Below are positions 52,023 to 61,277 of a DNA stretch of 64,000 bases, piece after piece. Source of the DNA: CAWBKV01 sp041946675 (lineage in GTDB: Archaea; Halobacteriota; Methanosarcinia; Methanotrichales; Methanotrichaceae); NCBI GenBank assembly GCA_041946675.1, contig JBHGAU010000003.1, positions 3,515-67,514 on the forward strand. Reading direction: 5' to 3'. The position numbers and the translations under genes were made by a program. Position 1 is the stretch's first letter, and every line of letters starts with the position of its first letter. The notes under the pieces were generated by a model that was given only the letters and a program-made list of their open reading frames with translations, did no database searches and was not told the origin of the DNA.

Positions 52023-52949
52023 ATGATTTCACATCCGTCCAAATCCATTGAAAGGCGTCTCCAAATCTCTCTGGCACTGACAGCATTCATATTGATTGCT
52101 GAAGTCGTTGGAGGATGGTGGACAGGAAGCCTTGCCCTTCTTTCAGATGCAGCACACGTATTTCTGGATATCTTTGCTCTGGGACTCAGCTATTCGGCTC
52201 TTCGCCTATCCTCCCTTCCCGCAGATGAACATTATACTTACGGCTTCCACCGTTTCGAGGTATTCGCATCTTTAATTAACGGCATCACCCTCGTCCTGGT
52301 TTCAATCGGCATCTTCTGGGAGGCCTACCACCGCTTGCTGATGCCTGAGCCGGTCAAAGGTCCTGAGCTGCTTCTAATTGCCATTCTGGGACTGATAGTA
52401 AACCTCTTCGTGGCACTCGTTTTAGGAAGCCACCACCATGAAGAGCATGAGGATGCCAATGTCGAAAGCGCTCTGCTCCATGTTCTGGGCGATGCAGCAT
52501 CTTCGGTGGGCGTTATTGCAGCCGCAATCATAATCTGGCGCACCGGATGGACGGTTGTCGATCCTCTGGTAAGCATCCTGATCGGCGTGATAATCCTCGC
52601 GGGCTCCTGGAGGGTCATAAGATCATCGGCGCATATTATGATGGAGGGAACGCCGGCATGCTTCGATCTTAAAGACGTAGAAGAGATGATGAGACACTCT
52701 TCTGGGGTAACGGATGTGCATGATCTTCATGTATGGAACCTCTGCTCACATCATGCCATTCTCAGCGCCCATGTTGTGATAGCTGAGGATAGCGCTGCCC
52801 GAGCCCAGGAGGTGATGGACGAGCTGAGCCGCCATCTCATGGACGACTTCGGAATAGAGCATTCCACTTTGCAGATGGAGTTCAGATGCTGCGGAAAAGA
52901 ATCCGTATGCAGAACCAGCAGCTTGCACTCTAGCGACTTGATCAATTAA
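52023..52949 (+). CDS. Cation diffusion facilitator (CzcD/ZitB-type) metal exporter
   Basis: This CDF protein has 308 residues with six membrane helices. Metal-site motifs are SLALLSDAAHVFLDI (helix 2, the D-x-x-x-H/D pair) and ALLHVLGDAASS (helix 5, H-x-x-x-D). The loop between helices 4 and 5 is His-rich (GSHHHEEHEDAN). The cytoplasmic domain holds VTDVHDLHVWNLCSHHAILSAHV, typical of CDF dimers. It exports Zn, Co or Ni in exchange for protons. Placed between two nickel-type SBPs, it may relieve metal excess. Confidence 0.9.
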   Translation: MISHPSKSIERRLQISLALTAFILIAEVVGGWWTGSLALLSDAAHVFLDIFALGLSYSALRLSSLPADEHYTYGFHRFEVFASLINGITLVLVSIGIFWEAYHRLLMPEPVKGPELLLIAILGLIVNLFVALVLGSHHHEEHEDANVESALLHVLGDAASSVGVIAAAIIIWRTGWTVVDPLVSILIGVIILAGSWRVIRSSAHIMMEGTPACFDLKDVEEMMRHSSGVTDVHDLHVWNLCSHHAILSAHVVIAEDSAARAQEVMDELSRHLMDDFGIEHSTLQMEFRCCGKESVCRTSSLHSSDLIN

Positions 52950-53018
52950 ATTAATCTCTTAACTTCTTTTGAACGAGGCCATATTGCGTGATTGATCTAC
53001 ATCTAAATTAGCAGTTAA

Positions 53019-53045
53019 TGCTACGATAATAGAAAGATTTATTAC
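53019..53045 (+). promoter_or_regulatory. Shared promoter element before the SBP at 53097
   Basis: TGCTAC (53019-53024), 15 bases, TATTAC (53040-53045) inside GAAAGATTTATTACTAAAG. The TTG start is 52 bases downstream. Confidence 0.55.
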
Positions 53046-53096
53046 TAAAGTCGCGTCCTTCGCAGTATAGTATTAAGGCCGAAGGAGGGTCCGCAA

Positions 53097-54698
53097 TTGA
53101 AATGCAAAGACAATAAATCAAAAAAACGGAAAGCGACTTTGGCTGTTCTCGCATTGCTTTTCGGCACTATTATCTTCTCAGTAATGCCTATTGGAAATGC
53201 CCAGACTGCAAAGACGCTGAACATAGCGCTGGCACAGGAGCCCGATAATCTCAATCCCGTATCAGATGCCAACGCTTACGACATTATGAAGATCTATAGC
53301 GGCCTGATCAAATCCGATGAGAACCTGTTGATGGTTCCTGATCTTGCCGCATCCTGGGAGATTTCAGCGGACGGAAAGATCTACACATTCCATCTGAAGA
53401 AAGGGGTGAAATGGCAGGATGGAAAGGATTTCACGGCTGATGATGTCAAGTTCACTTATGACTCTGTCCGCAACGATAAATGGGTATCCGTCTTTCCTGT
53501 CACCTCTGAGTACCAAAATATAGAGGATGTCTCTATCATTGACCCGAGCACTGTGAAGTTCACCCTCAAGGAAGAAGTTGTGCCCTATCTGGAGCGCTTT
53601 GCTCTGCCTATCTTGCCGAAGCATATCTTAGACGGCCAGGATCTGAGCAAAACCGATTATTGGCAAAAACCGATCGGCACAGGTCCCTTCAAGTTCGATT
53701 CCTGGAAGCATGCCGAGGAGCTTGTTCTGACAGCCAATCCCAACTATTTCGGAGAGGCCCCTAAGGTCAGCACTCTGAGGTACATCATCGTGCCGGAGGC
53801 AAACGCTCGTGTCAATTTGCTTAAAACCGGCGAGGTCGATGCCATAGAGGTCGACCCTCAGACCATGAAGACTCTGGAGAATGAAAAAGGAGTTAAGATC
53901 TATTCGGTCCCATCTGCCCAGTGGTACAGCATGAACATGCCGAACCAAGAGTGGCCTTTCAACATCAAAGAGGTGCGCCAAGCTATTGGCTATGCAATAA
54001 ACAAGCAGCAGATAGTGGATACTATCTTCAAGGGCCAGGGAGTTCCGGCATATGGCCCAATAAATCCAAAGAGCTGGGCATATAATCCAGATATCGCCTT
54101 TTCCTATAACACTGAGAAGGCCAGGCAGATCTTGGCTCAGGCAGGATTCCAGAAAGGAAGCGACGGCATATTGCAGAAGGACAGCAAGAAGCTGGAGTTT
54201 GACATTCTTTACCTGAGCAACGATCCAGTAAGAAAAGACATCGCCATTGCTGCAGCATCAGATCTTCAGGCACTCGGAATCAAAGCCAGCCCGGCTGGGA
54301 GGAGTTCAGACGAAATGAAGGTCGAAGATTGGCACAAGGTGATCATCCGGGCAGGCGGCAACCCGATGGACCCCGATGACTACAACTACAAGGAGTTCAA
54401 CTCCAAGTTCATAGGTCAGGGAACATGGAACCTGGCGTCCTATTCCAATCCTGAGGTCGATAGCCTCTTAGAGAAGGGAAGGACAACCTTCGATCAAGAT
54501 CAGCGTAAGAAGATTTACGAAGATCTGCAGAAGATACTGGTCGAGGATCAACCTACAGCATTTGTAGCCTTTGGAAACACCATTTATGCCGTCAGCTCAA
54601 AGATAACCGGAGTCAAACCGCGTCCTGCTCCCCATGAACACGGCGGACTAACCGGTGAGCTGTGGTGGAATGTAGAACAATGGGATATCACAAAGTAA
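53097..54698 (+). CDS. Family-5 solute-binding protein
   Basis: This SBP_bac_5 protein has 533 residues and a TTG start 8 bases after GGAGGG. The signal peptide is LAVLALLFGTIIFSVMPIGNA. Family segments are LNIALAQEPDNLNPVSDANA, SADGKIYTFHLKKGVKWQDG, KPIGTGPFKFDSW, VRQAIGYAINKQQIVDTIF, and the subfamily ending GLTGELWWNVEQWDITK. It is very close to the SBP at 50333 over most of its length, suggesting recent duplication. The Opp ATPase genes follow. Confidence 0.9.
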   Translation: MKCKDNKSKKRKATLAVLALLFGTIIFSVMPIGNAQTAKTLNIALAQEPDNLNPVSDANAYDIMKIYSGLIKSDENLLMVPDLAASWEISADGKIYTFHLKKGVKWQDGKDFTADDVKFTYDSVRNDKWVSVFPVTSEYQNIEDVSIIDPSTVKFTLKEEVVPYLERFALPILPKHILDGQDLSKTDYWQKPIGTGPFKFDSWKHAEELVLTANPNYFGEAPKVSTLRYIIVPEANARVNLLKTGEVDAIEVDPQTMKTLENEKGVKIYSVPSAQWYSMNMPNQEWPFNIKEVRQAIGYAINKQQIVDTIFKGQGVPAYGPINPKSWAYNPDIAFSYNTEKARQILAQAGFQKGSDGILQKDSKKLEFDILYLSNDPVRKDIAIAAASDLQALGIKASPAGRSSDEMKVEDWHKVIIRAGGNPMDPDDYNYKEFNSKFIGQGTWNLASYSNPEVDSLLEKGRTTFDQDQRKKIYEDLQKILVEDQPTAFVAFGNTIYAVSSKITGVKPRPAPHEHGGLTGELWWNVEQWDITK

Positions 54699-54726
54699 GA
54701 GGATTCGACCTCTTCTCCTCTTTTTT
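54697..54726 (+). terminator. Hairpin with T-run after the SBP
   Basis: AAGAGG (54697-54702) pairs with CCTCTT (54709-54714) around a six-base loop, followed by a pyrimidine run ending in six T (54721-54726). The stem overlaps the SBP stop codon. Confidence 0.5.
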
Positions 54727-54784
54727 ATGAATAATTTCAAAACAGTAGCAACCTTTAATACGAAGTATAGAATATGTAAGCGAA

Positions 54785-55720
54785 ATGACCTTGCTCGATA
54801 TAATAAACCTGAAAGCTCATTTTCCAACTTCTGACGGCATGGTAAAGGCAGTGGATTGCGTCGATCTTTCACTAGGGGAGAGAGAACGGTTGGGGCTAAT
54901 CGGCGAGACTGGGTGCGGAAAGACCGTCCTTGGCATGTCCATAATCCGCCTGCTTCAGCCAACTACAAGGATCGATGGGCAGATCCTCTTCAGAGGAAAA
55001 GATCTGCTGAAGCTGTCTGAAGAGGAGATGAGACGAAATAGGGGAAAAGAGATTGCCATGATACTCCAGAACCCGACCACATCCCTCAACCCTGTTTTAA
55101 AGATCGGAGACCAGATCGCCGAAGCCATACGGCTGCACCAGGGGCTTAATAAAAAGGAGGCGAGACAAAAAGCTGTGGAAGTGCTGGAATCGGTCAGAAT
55201 CCCTGAAGCATCAAAGAGGGCTAACCAGTACCCTCATGAGCTTTCTGGAGGTATGAAAGAGCGGGCTATGATCGCTATGGGTCTGGCCTGTGATCCTTCT
55301 CTGATCATCGCAGATGAACCGACCAAGGGCCTCGATATGGATACGAAAGCCCAGATCGTTGATCTCTTGAAGAAAGTGACTGCGCGAAAGTCCATGCTTA
55401 TAATAACCCACGATCTGGGCGTTGCCGGTCAGATTTGCGATAGGATAGCCGTCATGTATGCAGGAGAACTGCTGGAGGAGGCTGGCTCTAAGGCCATTTT
55501 GAACCATCCTGTCCATCCCTACACTCAGGGGTTTATCAACTCCCTTCCAAGCAGGGGTCTTTTGCCCATTCGGGGCTCCAGCCCATCGCTGATCGATCCT
55601 CCTCATGGATGCCGGTTCCATCCTCGCTGCGATAGGGCATTGGATATCTGCAGGAATAAGCATCCTGAGATGATCCGGCTTGAAAACGATCACTTGGTGA
55701 GGTGCCACTTATGCCATTGA
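54785..55720 (+). CDS. DppD/NikD-type ABC ATPase
   Basis: This ATPase has 311 residues. Walker A is GETGCGKTVL, signature LSGGMKERAM, Walker B IIADEPTKGLD, switch IITHDLG. The C-terminus has CRFHPRCDRALDICRNK, the Cys motif of DppD-type ATPases. It overlaps the next ATPase gene by 19 bases. The pair probably serves the permeases at 48349-50170 and perhaps other incomplete operons. Confidence 0.9.
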   Translation: MTLLDIINLKAHFPTSDGMVKAVDCVDLSLGERERLGLIGETGCGKTVLGMSIIRLLQPTTRIDGQILFRGKDLLKLSEEEMRRNRGKEIAMILQNPTTSLNPVLKIGDQIAEAIRLHQGLNKKEARQKAVEVLESVRIPEASKRANQYPHELSGGMKERAMIAMGLACDPSLIIADEPTKGLDMDTKAQIVDLLKKVTARKSMLIITHDLGVAGQICDRIAVMYAGELLEEAGSKAILNHPVHPYTQGFINSLPSRGLLPIRGSSPSLIDPPHGCRFHPRCDRALDICRNKHPEMIRLENDHLVRCHLCH

Positions 55721-56424
55721 TCCGGGTCGATGATTTAAAGAAGGATTTCTCCTCCGGGCTGCTGAACAAGCAGCACACGACTGCGGTAGACGGCATCTCC
55801 TTCTCAATTGAGAAAGGCGAAACCTTGGGCCTGATAGGACTCAGCGGATGTGGAAAGACGACCGTAGGCCGCCTGGTGCTCAGGCTGATCGAGCCCACTT
55901 CAGGGCGGATAATATTCGATGGGACCGATATAACTAGGCTTAACAGAAGAGAGATGAGACCACTTAGGCCGAGGATGCAGATGATCTTCCAGGACCCTGA
56001 GTCGTCCCTGAATCCCAGGATGAAAATAGGTGAGAGCATAGCTGAGCCATTCAGGCTGGGGCTTCGAGGAAAGATGAACAAGGGCGAGATCAAAGATCGT
56101 GTTTTGGATCTGGTGGATACCGTTGGCCTGAACCCAGAACATGTCAACCGCTTTCCATATCAGCTCAGCGGCGGTCAGAACCAGAGGGTTGTTCTGGCCA
56201 GAATACTGGCCATAAATCCTGAGTTTATAGTAGCAGATGAGCCTACTGCCTCTCTCGACGTCTCAGTCCAGGCCCAGATACTGCGTTTGATAATGGATCT
56301 GAAGTATGAGTATAATCTGACGATGTTGTTCATCTCTCATGATCTGGAGGTTGTTCAGCATCTGAGCGATAGGATAGCGGTGATGGAGAAAGGGCAGATC
56401 ATCGATATCAGGGATATCGGCTGA
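55702..56424 (+). CDS. DppF/NikE-type ABC ATPase
   Basis: This partner ATPase has 240 residues. Walker A is GLSGCGKTT, signature LSGGQNQRVVLARIL, Walker B FIVADEPTASLD, switch FISHDLE. Two in-frame ATGs (55702, 55711) are possible. Like the DppF at 7265 it is short and lacks the C-terminal Cys region. Its 3' end overlaps the convergent surface-protein gene by 17 bases. Confidence 0.88.
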   Translation: MPLMPLIRVDDLKKDFSSGLLNKQHTTAVDGISFSIEKGETLGLIGLSGCGKTTVGRLVLRLIEPTSGRIIFDGTDITRLNRREMRPLRPRMQMIFQDPESSLNPRMKIGESIAEPFRLGLRGKMNKGEIKDRVLDLVDTVGLNPEHVNRFPYQLSGGQNQRVVLARILAINPEFIVADEPTASLDVSVQAQILRLIMDLKYEYNLTMLFISHDLEVVQHLSDRIAVMEKGQIIDIRDIG

Positions 56425-57910
56425 TTATCGCCGACAAGATCAGTACAGCTATGAATAGAAGGCAGGCCTGATATATATTACCAGATTTATTGCTTGCTCT
56501 TTCTTCAGGCTTTCCATCGGGCCTGCTGAAGTATACCGTTTGATTCGATATGTTCACTGACGCATGTACAATCTTTTTCTCTTCTTTCACATTTATTTCC
56601 AGCTCTGGCACAGATGTTTCAAACTTGTTTCCACGAACGTCCCGATAGGCGATAGTTGCAGGTATGATGAACTCGCCAGCATTAAGACTACGCACGCAGT
56701 ATTCCAGAATTTGTTTCTCACCCGGAGGCAGGATAAAAGATCCGCTGGTCTTTCCCCACACGGGCGATAGATCACCGGGAACGTCCTCCCGGAAAGATAC
56801 CTCCGCCTTTCTGTTCCCTGTATTGTTGAACTCTGTTGAGACCACGATCTCTTTTCCCACGTCGGCAGTTGAGGGATAGGCCACCTTCTTGACCTCGACG
56901 AACGGCCCCATCACATCAACAACAGGTCTCTCAGACCGGATGGTGTGAGTTTCGTTTCCGAAGTTATACTCAGCCTGTGCTCCAGGCAAGATCAGCCCCA
57001 TCCCGGGCTTTACGGCTATGAGGTCATAGTTGAAGATCTTTGTTTCTCCGCCGGGCAATTTGAACTCCCATTTCAAAGGGGAGTTGGTGCTGAAATCAGG
57101 TCCGGTCGAGTCCGACAGCTTGATATTCAGGGTTCTCTCTCCCATATTGCTGATCGAGTCTGTGGCGTAATATGTTCTCCCAAATTCCTGGTCATCCTCA
57201 ACAGTTTTGTGGAGCTGGACGGACCCGGATATTAAAAACGTTGTTCCGCCAAATGATAGGCCCGCATTTCCATCCATATCGGTGTATCGGGCGCGAACCC
57301 TGACAAGGACCTCTGCAGGCTCGGCAAGATAGGGTGCCCTGAGTGCGATCCTGATCGGATCGACCTTCTGGGTATGTACATCATCATCCCATGATGTTCC
57401 TGCTTTCAGTGTCGATCTATTGTAGTCGGCAGTCGCTATAGAAGGATTTGAATCCAGGATTATTCTCAGTCCTTCCACATCGATCACGCCAGTATTCTCG
57501 ATATTAAGATCCAAATTGATAAAGTCGCCTCCATTGTAGACATCCTTGTCAGAGACGAGGAGGAGAGATACATCGGGCTTGGCTGCAAGCTGCATCCTTA
57601 CAACTGCATATGGCTCTTCTCTGAGACCTCCCATGACTATCTTATCTGCTGAGACCTTAATCGAGTCGTTCAGCGAGAATGACTCGCCGGCATATAAAGG
57701 CCAAGTGGTCAGAGAGATATTATCCCTCTGGAGATCCACAAGGATCTTTGGAGAACCGGATTCCTCAGTTGAAAAATCATCCAGATTCAAACTGTAGTTT
57801 CCCATTATCAGCCTCTCCCCCCAATGAAGTTCCCCCTCGACCCCTTCGTTCCAGATCACTGCGTTGACAGCGACAGTCAAAACCAACAGGCTCAATAAAA
57901 CCTTAAGCAT
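56408..57910 (-). CDS. Surface protein with beta-sandwich repeats and a C-terminal membrane anchor
   Basis: The protein has 500 residues: signal peptide (VLLSLLVLTVAVNAV), then an extracellular region with repeated CARDB/COG1361-like patterns (GGDFINLDLNIENTGVIDVEG, VGKEIVVSTEFNNTGNRKAE, PGEKQILEYCVRSLNAGEF), and a C-terminal helix ACLLFIAVLILSAIIS. Such S-layer-associated proteins are common in Methanosarcinales. It is coupled to the gene upstream on the same strand (overlap of 8 bases). Function is unknown; there is no clear link to metal transport. Confidence 0.75.
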   Translation of the reverse strand: MLKVLLSLLVLTVAVNAVIWNEGVEGELHWGERLIMGNYSLNLDDFSTEESGSPKILVDLQRDNISLTTWPLYAGESFSLNDSIKVSADKIVMGGLREEPYAVVRMQLAAKPDVSLLLVSDKDVYNGGDFINLDLNIENTGVIDVEGLRIILDSNPSIATADYNRSTLKAGTSWDDDVHTQKVDPIRIALRAPYLAEPAEVLVRVRARYTDMDGNAGLSFGGTTFLISGSVQLHKTVEDDQEFGRTYYATDSISNMGERTLNIKLSDSTGPDFSTNSPLKWEFKLPGGETKIFNYDLIAVKPGMGLILPGAQAEYNFGNETHTIRSERPVVDVMGPFVEVKKVAYPSTADVGKEIVVSTEFNNTGNRKAEVSFREDVPGDLSPVWGKTSGSFILPPGEKQILEYCVRSLNAGEFIIPATIAYRDVRGNKFETSVPELEINVKEEKKIVHASVNISNQTVYFSRPDGKPEERASNKSGNIYQACLLFIAVLILSAIISRYP

Positions 57911-58982
57911 GTGAACGTCCGAAGATCAGGTAAACGGCCAATCCGACTAGAGCCAGATAGACATACAGTCCATATCCATCGTCAATGGCTTTTGCAGTTT
58001 TGATCTCTTTTCCTATCGTATAAGTGCTGCTTTCAGCAGAACTATCGCTGTATGCTTGGGGCGTTCCAGAATTCTCTGAGGAGACGGCTGAGATACCTGA
58101 TGAAAAGCTGTTTGAAGTATTGCCTATCGTATTTGTGGATGGATCGCTTTGATTATAGGCTGATGTAACATCTTCGTTACTGGAACTTGCACTCATTTCA
58201 TCTACAGAATATGCCCGCGGCACTTCAGGCTCGGGAACGGATTTTTTCGCTTCAAATGAAACGCCCTCCGGTGCATAAAAGGTGACAGTATCGTCCTTAT
58301 ATACAGTTATCTGTTTCCTCTTTTCATATTGAATTTTGGTATCTTTATCCTGCCATCTCACTGACAGATTGTGACTCCCTTCCTCAAGATCCTGGGTTCC
58401 AAAATCGGATGTGCTGTCTTTATCGATGTCTATGCTTTTCTCCAAATTATCGTCCACATAGAGGTCGGCCGTAAGGTCCTTCTGGTTCTCGTTTACCAGC
58501 TTCACTTTGATATCGTACTTTTCCGGTTCCTCATGTTTTGATGTATATAGATTGATGGGGGTCTCCCCTTGAATCTCTTTGATCTCCTCGGCCTCATAGG
58601 AGCTCTTGGTATCCTCGTCCCACCAGGTTATCTTGAAGTCGTGAGATCCTGCAGGAAGAGGGTAAATGTTAAACATCTTTTCCGAATCGGAGGAGACATC
58701 ATTGGCGTCCTTCAGGATTGAATCTATGAACAGAGAGACCTTCAAGTAGTCGTCATCCCTGTTAAAAACATAGACATGAACATCACATGGCCCATTGAAT
58801 TTTTGATCAGTGGAATTATTAAACTCATTATTGGAGATGTTTATGTCGGCGGCTTGGATTATATCTGATGTATTTTCCAGAGCATTGGATACATCGAAAA
58901 GAATAACCACTATCAATAACGACATTGTTATCAATGCCGCCATTTTATCAGCTTTCTGGAGAAGCGATACGCTCATGTGCAT
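57903..58982 (-). CDS. Secreted PEGA-like surface protein with C-terminal anchor
   Basis: The protein has 359 residues. It has a signal-type helix (AALITMSLLIVVILFDVSNA), two or three PEGA-like beta units (VHVYVFNRDDDYLKVSLFIDS, LTADLYVDDNLEKSIDIDK, LEEGSHNLSVRWQDKDTK), a Ser/Thr/Asn-rich stalk (about 235-320), and a C-terminal membrane helix YLALVGLAVYLIFG. It is probably a surface-exposed anchored protein. It precedes and overlaps the 56408 gene, so both are likely made together. Confidence 0.72.
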   Translation of the reverse strand: MHMSVSLLQKADKMAALITMSLLIVVILFDVSNALENTSDIIQAADINISNNEFNNSTDQKFNGPCDVHVYVFNRDDDYLKVSLFIDSILKDANDVSSDSEKMFNIYPLPAGSHDFKITWWDEDTKSSYEAEEIKEIQGETPINLYTSKHEEPEKYDIKVKLVNENQKDLTADLYVDDNLEKSIDIDKDSTSDFGTQDLEEGSHNLSVRWQDKDTKIQYEKRKQITVYKDDTVTFYAPEGVSFEAKKSVPEPEVPRAYSVDEMSASSSNEDVTSAYNQSDPSTNTIGNTSNSFSSGISAVSSENSGTPQAYSDSSAESSTYTIGKEIKTAKAIDDGYGLYVYLALVGLAVYLIFGRSHA

Positions 58983-59142
58983 ATGATATTAAGGGATATA
59001 ACATAAATAACATATGGTTATGAATTGATAACACGATATGCTATTAATTTTCTAAATCATACATTTAAATTCCTTTATTTTAATTCGATAAGCGAAAAGA
59101 TTATCTAAGTGATGTGGATTAGTTCAATTAGAGGATGATATC

Positions 59143-59502
59143 TTGACCGATCTGGCGGTCCAGCTTCTCATAATAGAAGGAATTCCCTCCTTAGTGCTGG
59201 TGTACTATCTATATCATAAAAAGCGCATGTACATGCTGGAAAAGGGCATATTGGAAAAAAACGACCCGAAGGTGAGATCTGAGCGCAGGATCATCAACGG
59301 CCTTTTCTTAACTCTGGCTGGAGTATTCATGATAGTTGCTCCTAACATCGCCGCTGTTATGGGAATCGAGGCAGAGCTTAATTTCGAGCTTCTCCTGGCA
59401 AGCTTGATCGTTCTGTGTGCTGGTCTGTCCATGTTGATAGCTGGAGAGGTTCTGAAACTCAAATCCCGCCGTCAGTACGAGCCTGATGATCTGGCGAAAT
59501 GA
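59143..59502 (+). CDS. Small membrane protein (DUF6249-like)
   Basis: This 119-residue protein begins at a TTG. It has an N-terminal helix (QLLIIEGIPSLVLVYYLYHKK), a basic cytoplasmic segment with the RMYMLEKGILEKNDPKVRSERR pattern (quoted in part), then two helices (LFLTLAGVFMIVAPNIAAVMG and LLASLIVLCAGLSMLIAGEVL). The plan matches small DUF6249-type proteins. Function is unknown. It converges with the dppC gene at 59510. Confidence 0.6.
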   Translation: MTDLAVQLLIIEGIPSLVLVYYLYHKKRMYMLEKGILEKNDPKVRSERRIINGLFLTLAGVFMIVAPNIAAVMGIEAELNFELLLASLIVLCAGLSMLIAGEVLKLKSRRQYEPDDLAK

Positions 59503-59509
59503 AGCCAGC

Positions 59510-60340
59510 TTAAAGGGCCTTAATCCTCTCCTCAGCTCTGGGGTCCATTCTGTCCCTCAATGATTCTCCTAAAAGGTTGAACGCCAGAACGGCAATGGTT
59601 ATAGAAAGTCCCGGAAAGATCATGATCCAGGGGGCTGCCCTTACGAATGGGCGTCCGTCGCTCATCATTGATCCCCATTCCGGTGTGGGAGGCTGGATGC
59701 CCAGCCCAAGGAAGCTTAAGCTGGCCGCCCCAAGAATTGCATATCCCACTCCAAGAGTGGCCATAACCGCCAGCGGTGGGATTATATTGGGCATTATATG
59801 ACGATAAACGATATAAAAATCAGAAGCTCCCAGGCTCGTCGCCGCCTCTAAAAACTCTCTTCCCTTTAAAGATATAATCGTTCCTCTTACCAGTCTTGCA
59901 AATCCTGTCCATTCCACCAGGATCAGGGATATCATCATGTTGGCCAGGCCAGCACCTAAGAATCCAACGATGGCCAGAGTCAAGAACATGCTGGGAAAAG
60001 CCAGAAAGGCGTCGACTATGCGCATAATTATCTCATCTACGAATCCGCCCAAGTAGCCTGCAGTACATCCCAGGATTATGCCGATAAGCGCCGATAATAG
60101 TACTACCGAGATTCCAATCATTAGAGATGTTCTCGCTCCGAATACGACTCTGCTTAATATACATCGTCCAAGGTGATCGGTTCCTAAAGGATACACCAGT
60201 GAGGGAGAAATCAGTCTATGTGCGGGCCTGACCTCCTCAGGGTTGTGCGGTGCAAACAAACCTGGAAATATCGCAATGGCGGCCAGCAATACGACCAGAA
60301 TAGCTGCCAGGGCGATTTTGAGATCAATCTCTAATTTCAT
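59510..60340 (-). CDS. DppC/NikC-type ABC permease
   Basis: This protein has 276 residues with FAPHNPEEV near residue 30, YPLGTDHLGRCILSRVVFGAR, the coupling loop AATSLGASDFYIVYRHIMPN, ASLSFLGLGIQPPTPEWGSM and a final NLLGESLRDRMDPR. It is the last gene of the minus-strand operon SBP-methyltransferase-B-C and overlaps dppB by 17 bases. No ATPases are adjacent. Confidence 0.9.
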   Translation of the reverse strand: MKLEIDLKIALAAILVVLLAAIAIFPGLFAPHNPEEVRPAHRLISPSLVYPLGTDHLGRCILSRVVFGARTSLMIGISVVLLSALIGIILGCTAGYLGGFVDEIIMRIVDAFLAFPSMFLTLAIVGFLGAGLANMMISLILVEWTGFARLVRGTIISLKGREFLEAATSLGASDFYIVYRHIMPNIIPPLAVMATLGVGYAILGAASLSFLGLGIQPPTPEWGSMMSDGRPFVRAAPWIMIFPGLSITIAVLAFNLLGESLRDRMDPRAEERIKAL

Positions 60341-61277
60341 ATTTTATCCTTGGGTTCAGATAATGGTAAGCGATGTCCACGACCAGATTCACGGATAAGA
60401 AAATTAAGGCGACAAAGAGAATGCATCCCTGTATCATCGGATAATCTCTATCGTAAATCGACTCAACCATCAACCTCCCGATTCCAGGCCAGGCAAAAAT
60501 CGTCTCCACTACGACTGAACCGTTCAGGAGGTGGCCGATGTTTAGCCCTATAACTGTGATTACAGGGATGAAGGCATTTTTCAACGCATGTCGCATGACT
60601 ATAACGGTTTCCGGCAGCCCTCTTGCCCTGGCTGCAGTTATATAATCCTGGCTCATCACTTCCAGCATGCTTGAGCGAATCATTCTGCTGGTCACAGCCG
60701 CCGCAGAGATCCCCAAAGTAAATGCCGGAAGAATCAAGTGCTCAATGTCGCCGTTGGAGCCGAACCCGGCCACAGGGAGCAGGCCCAGGGAAACGGAAAA
60801 CAGAAGCAAAAGAAGATAGGCCATCCAGAAGTTAGGAATGGAGACGCCGATTAGGGCCATTGCCATCCCAAGGTAATCGATTATTGATTTGCGGTTCAAT
60901 GCCGAAAGAATTCCCAGAGGAAGGGCGAGAACTAGGGATATGATCAGGCTGGCTACAGCGAGCCTGAGTGTTGGACTAAAGCTTTCGAGTATTTCCCCAA
61001 ATACATCCTGGTCGGTCATATATGAGTACCCAAGATCGCCTCTCACGGCTCGGCTCAGCCATTTTATGTACTGAATATAGAGAGGTTGGTCCATTCCCAT
61101 CTTCAACCTGAACTCTTCAACGGCCTTCTGGTCGACTCCTCCCTGTGGGCTTGTCAGGAGAATCTCTGCCGGGTCTCCTGGTGCCAGATATATCAAAGAG
61201 AACGATATGAAGGAAACAATAAGGAGCACAGGAAAAAGCAGGATCATCCTTCTCAAAATAAAGTTCGGCATTTTCAA
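60324..61277 (-). CDS. DppB/NikB-type ABC permease
   Basis: This protein has 317 residues with SFISFSLIYLAPGDPAEILL, MDQPLYIQYIKWLSRAVRGDLGYSY, the coupling loop AARARGLPETVIVMRHALKN, and FAWPGIGRLMVESIYDRDYP. Its start overlaps the methyltransferase stop by 4 bases. It pairs with the DppC encoded next. Confidence 0.9.
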   Translation of the reverse strand: MKMPNFILRRMILLFPVLLIVSFISFSLIYLAPGDPAEILLTSPQGGVDQKAVEEFRLKMGMDQPLYIQYIKWLSRAVRGDLGYSYMTDQDVFGEILESFSPTLRLAVASLIISLVLALPLGILSALNRKSIIDYLGMAMALIGVSIPNFWMAYLLLLLFSVSLGLLPVAGFGSNGDIEHLILPAFTLGISAAAVTSRMIRSSMLEVMSQDYITAARARGLPETVIVMRHALKNAFIPVITVIGLNIGHLLNGSVVVETIFAWPGIGRLMVESIYDRDYPMIQGCILFVALIFLSVNLVVDIAYHYLNPRIKYEIRD

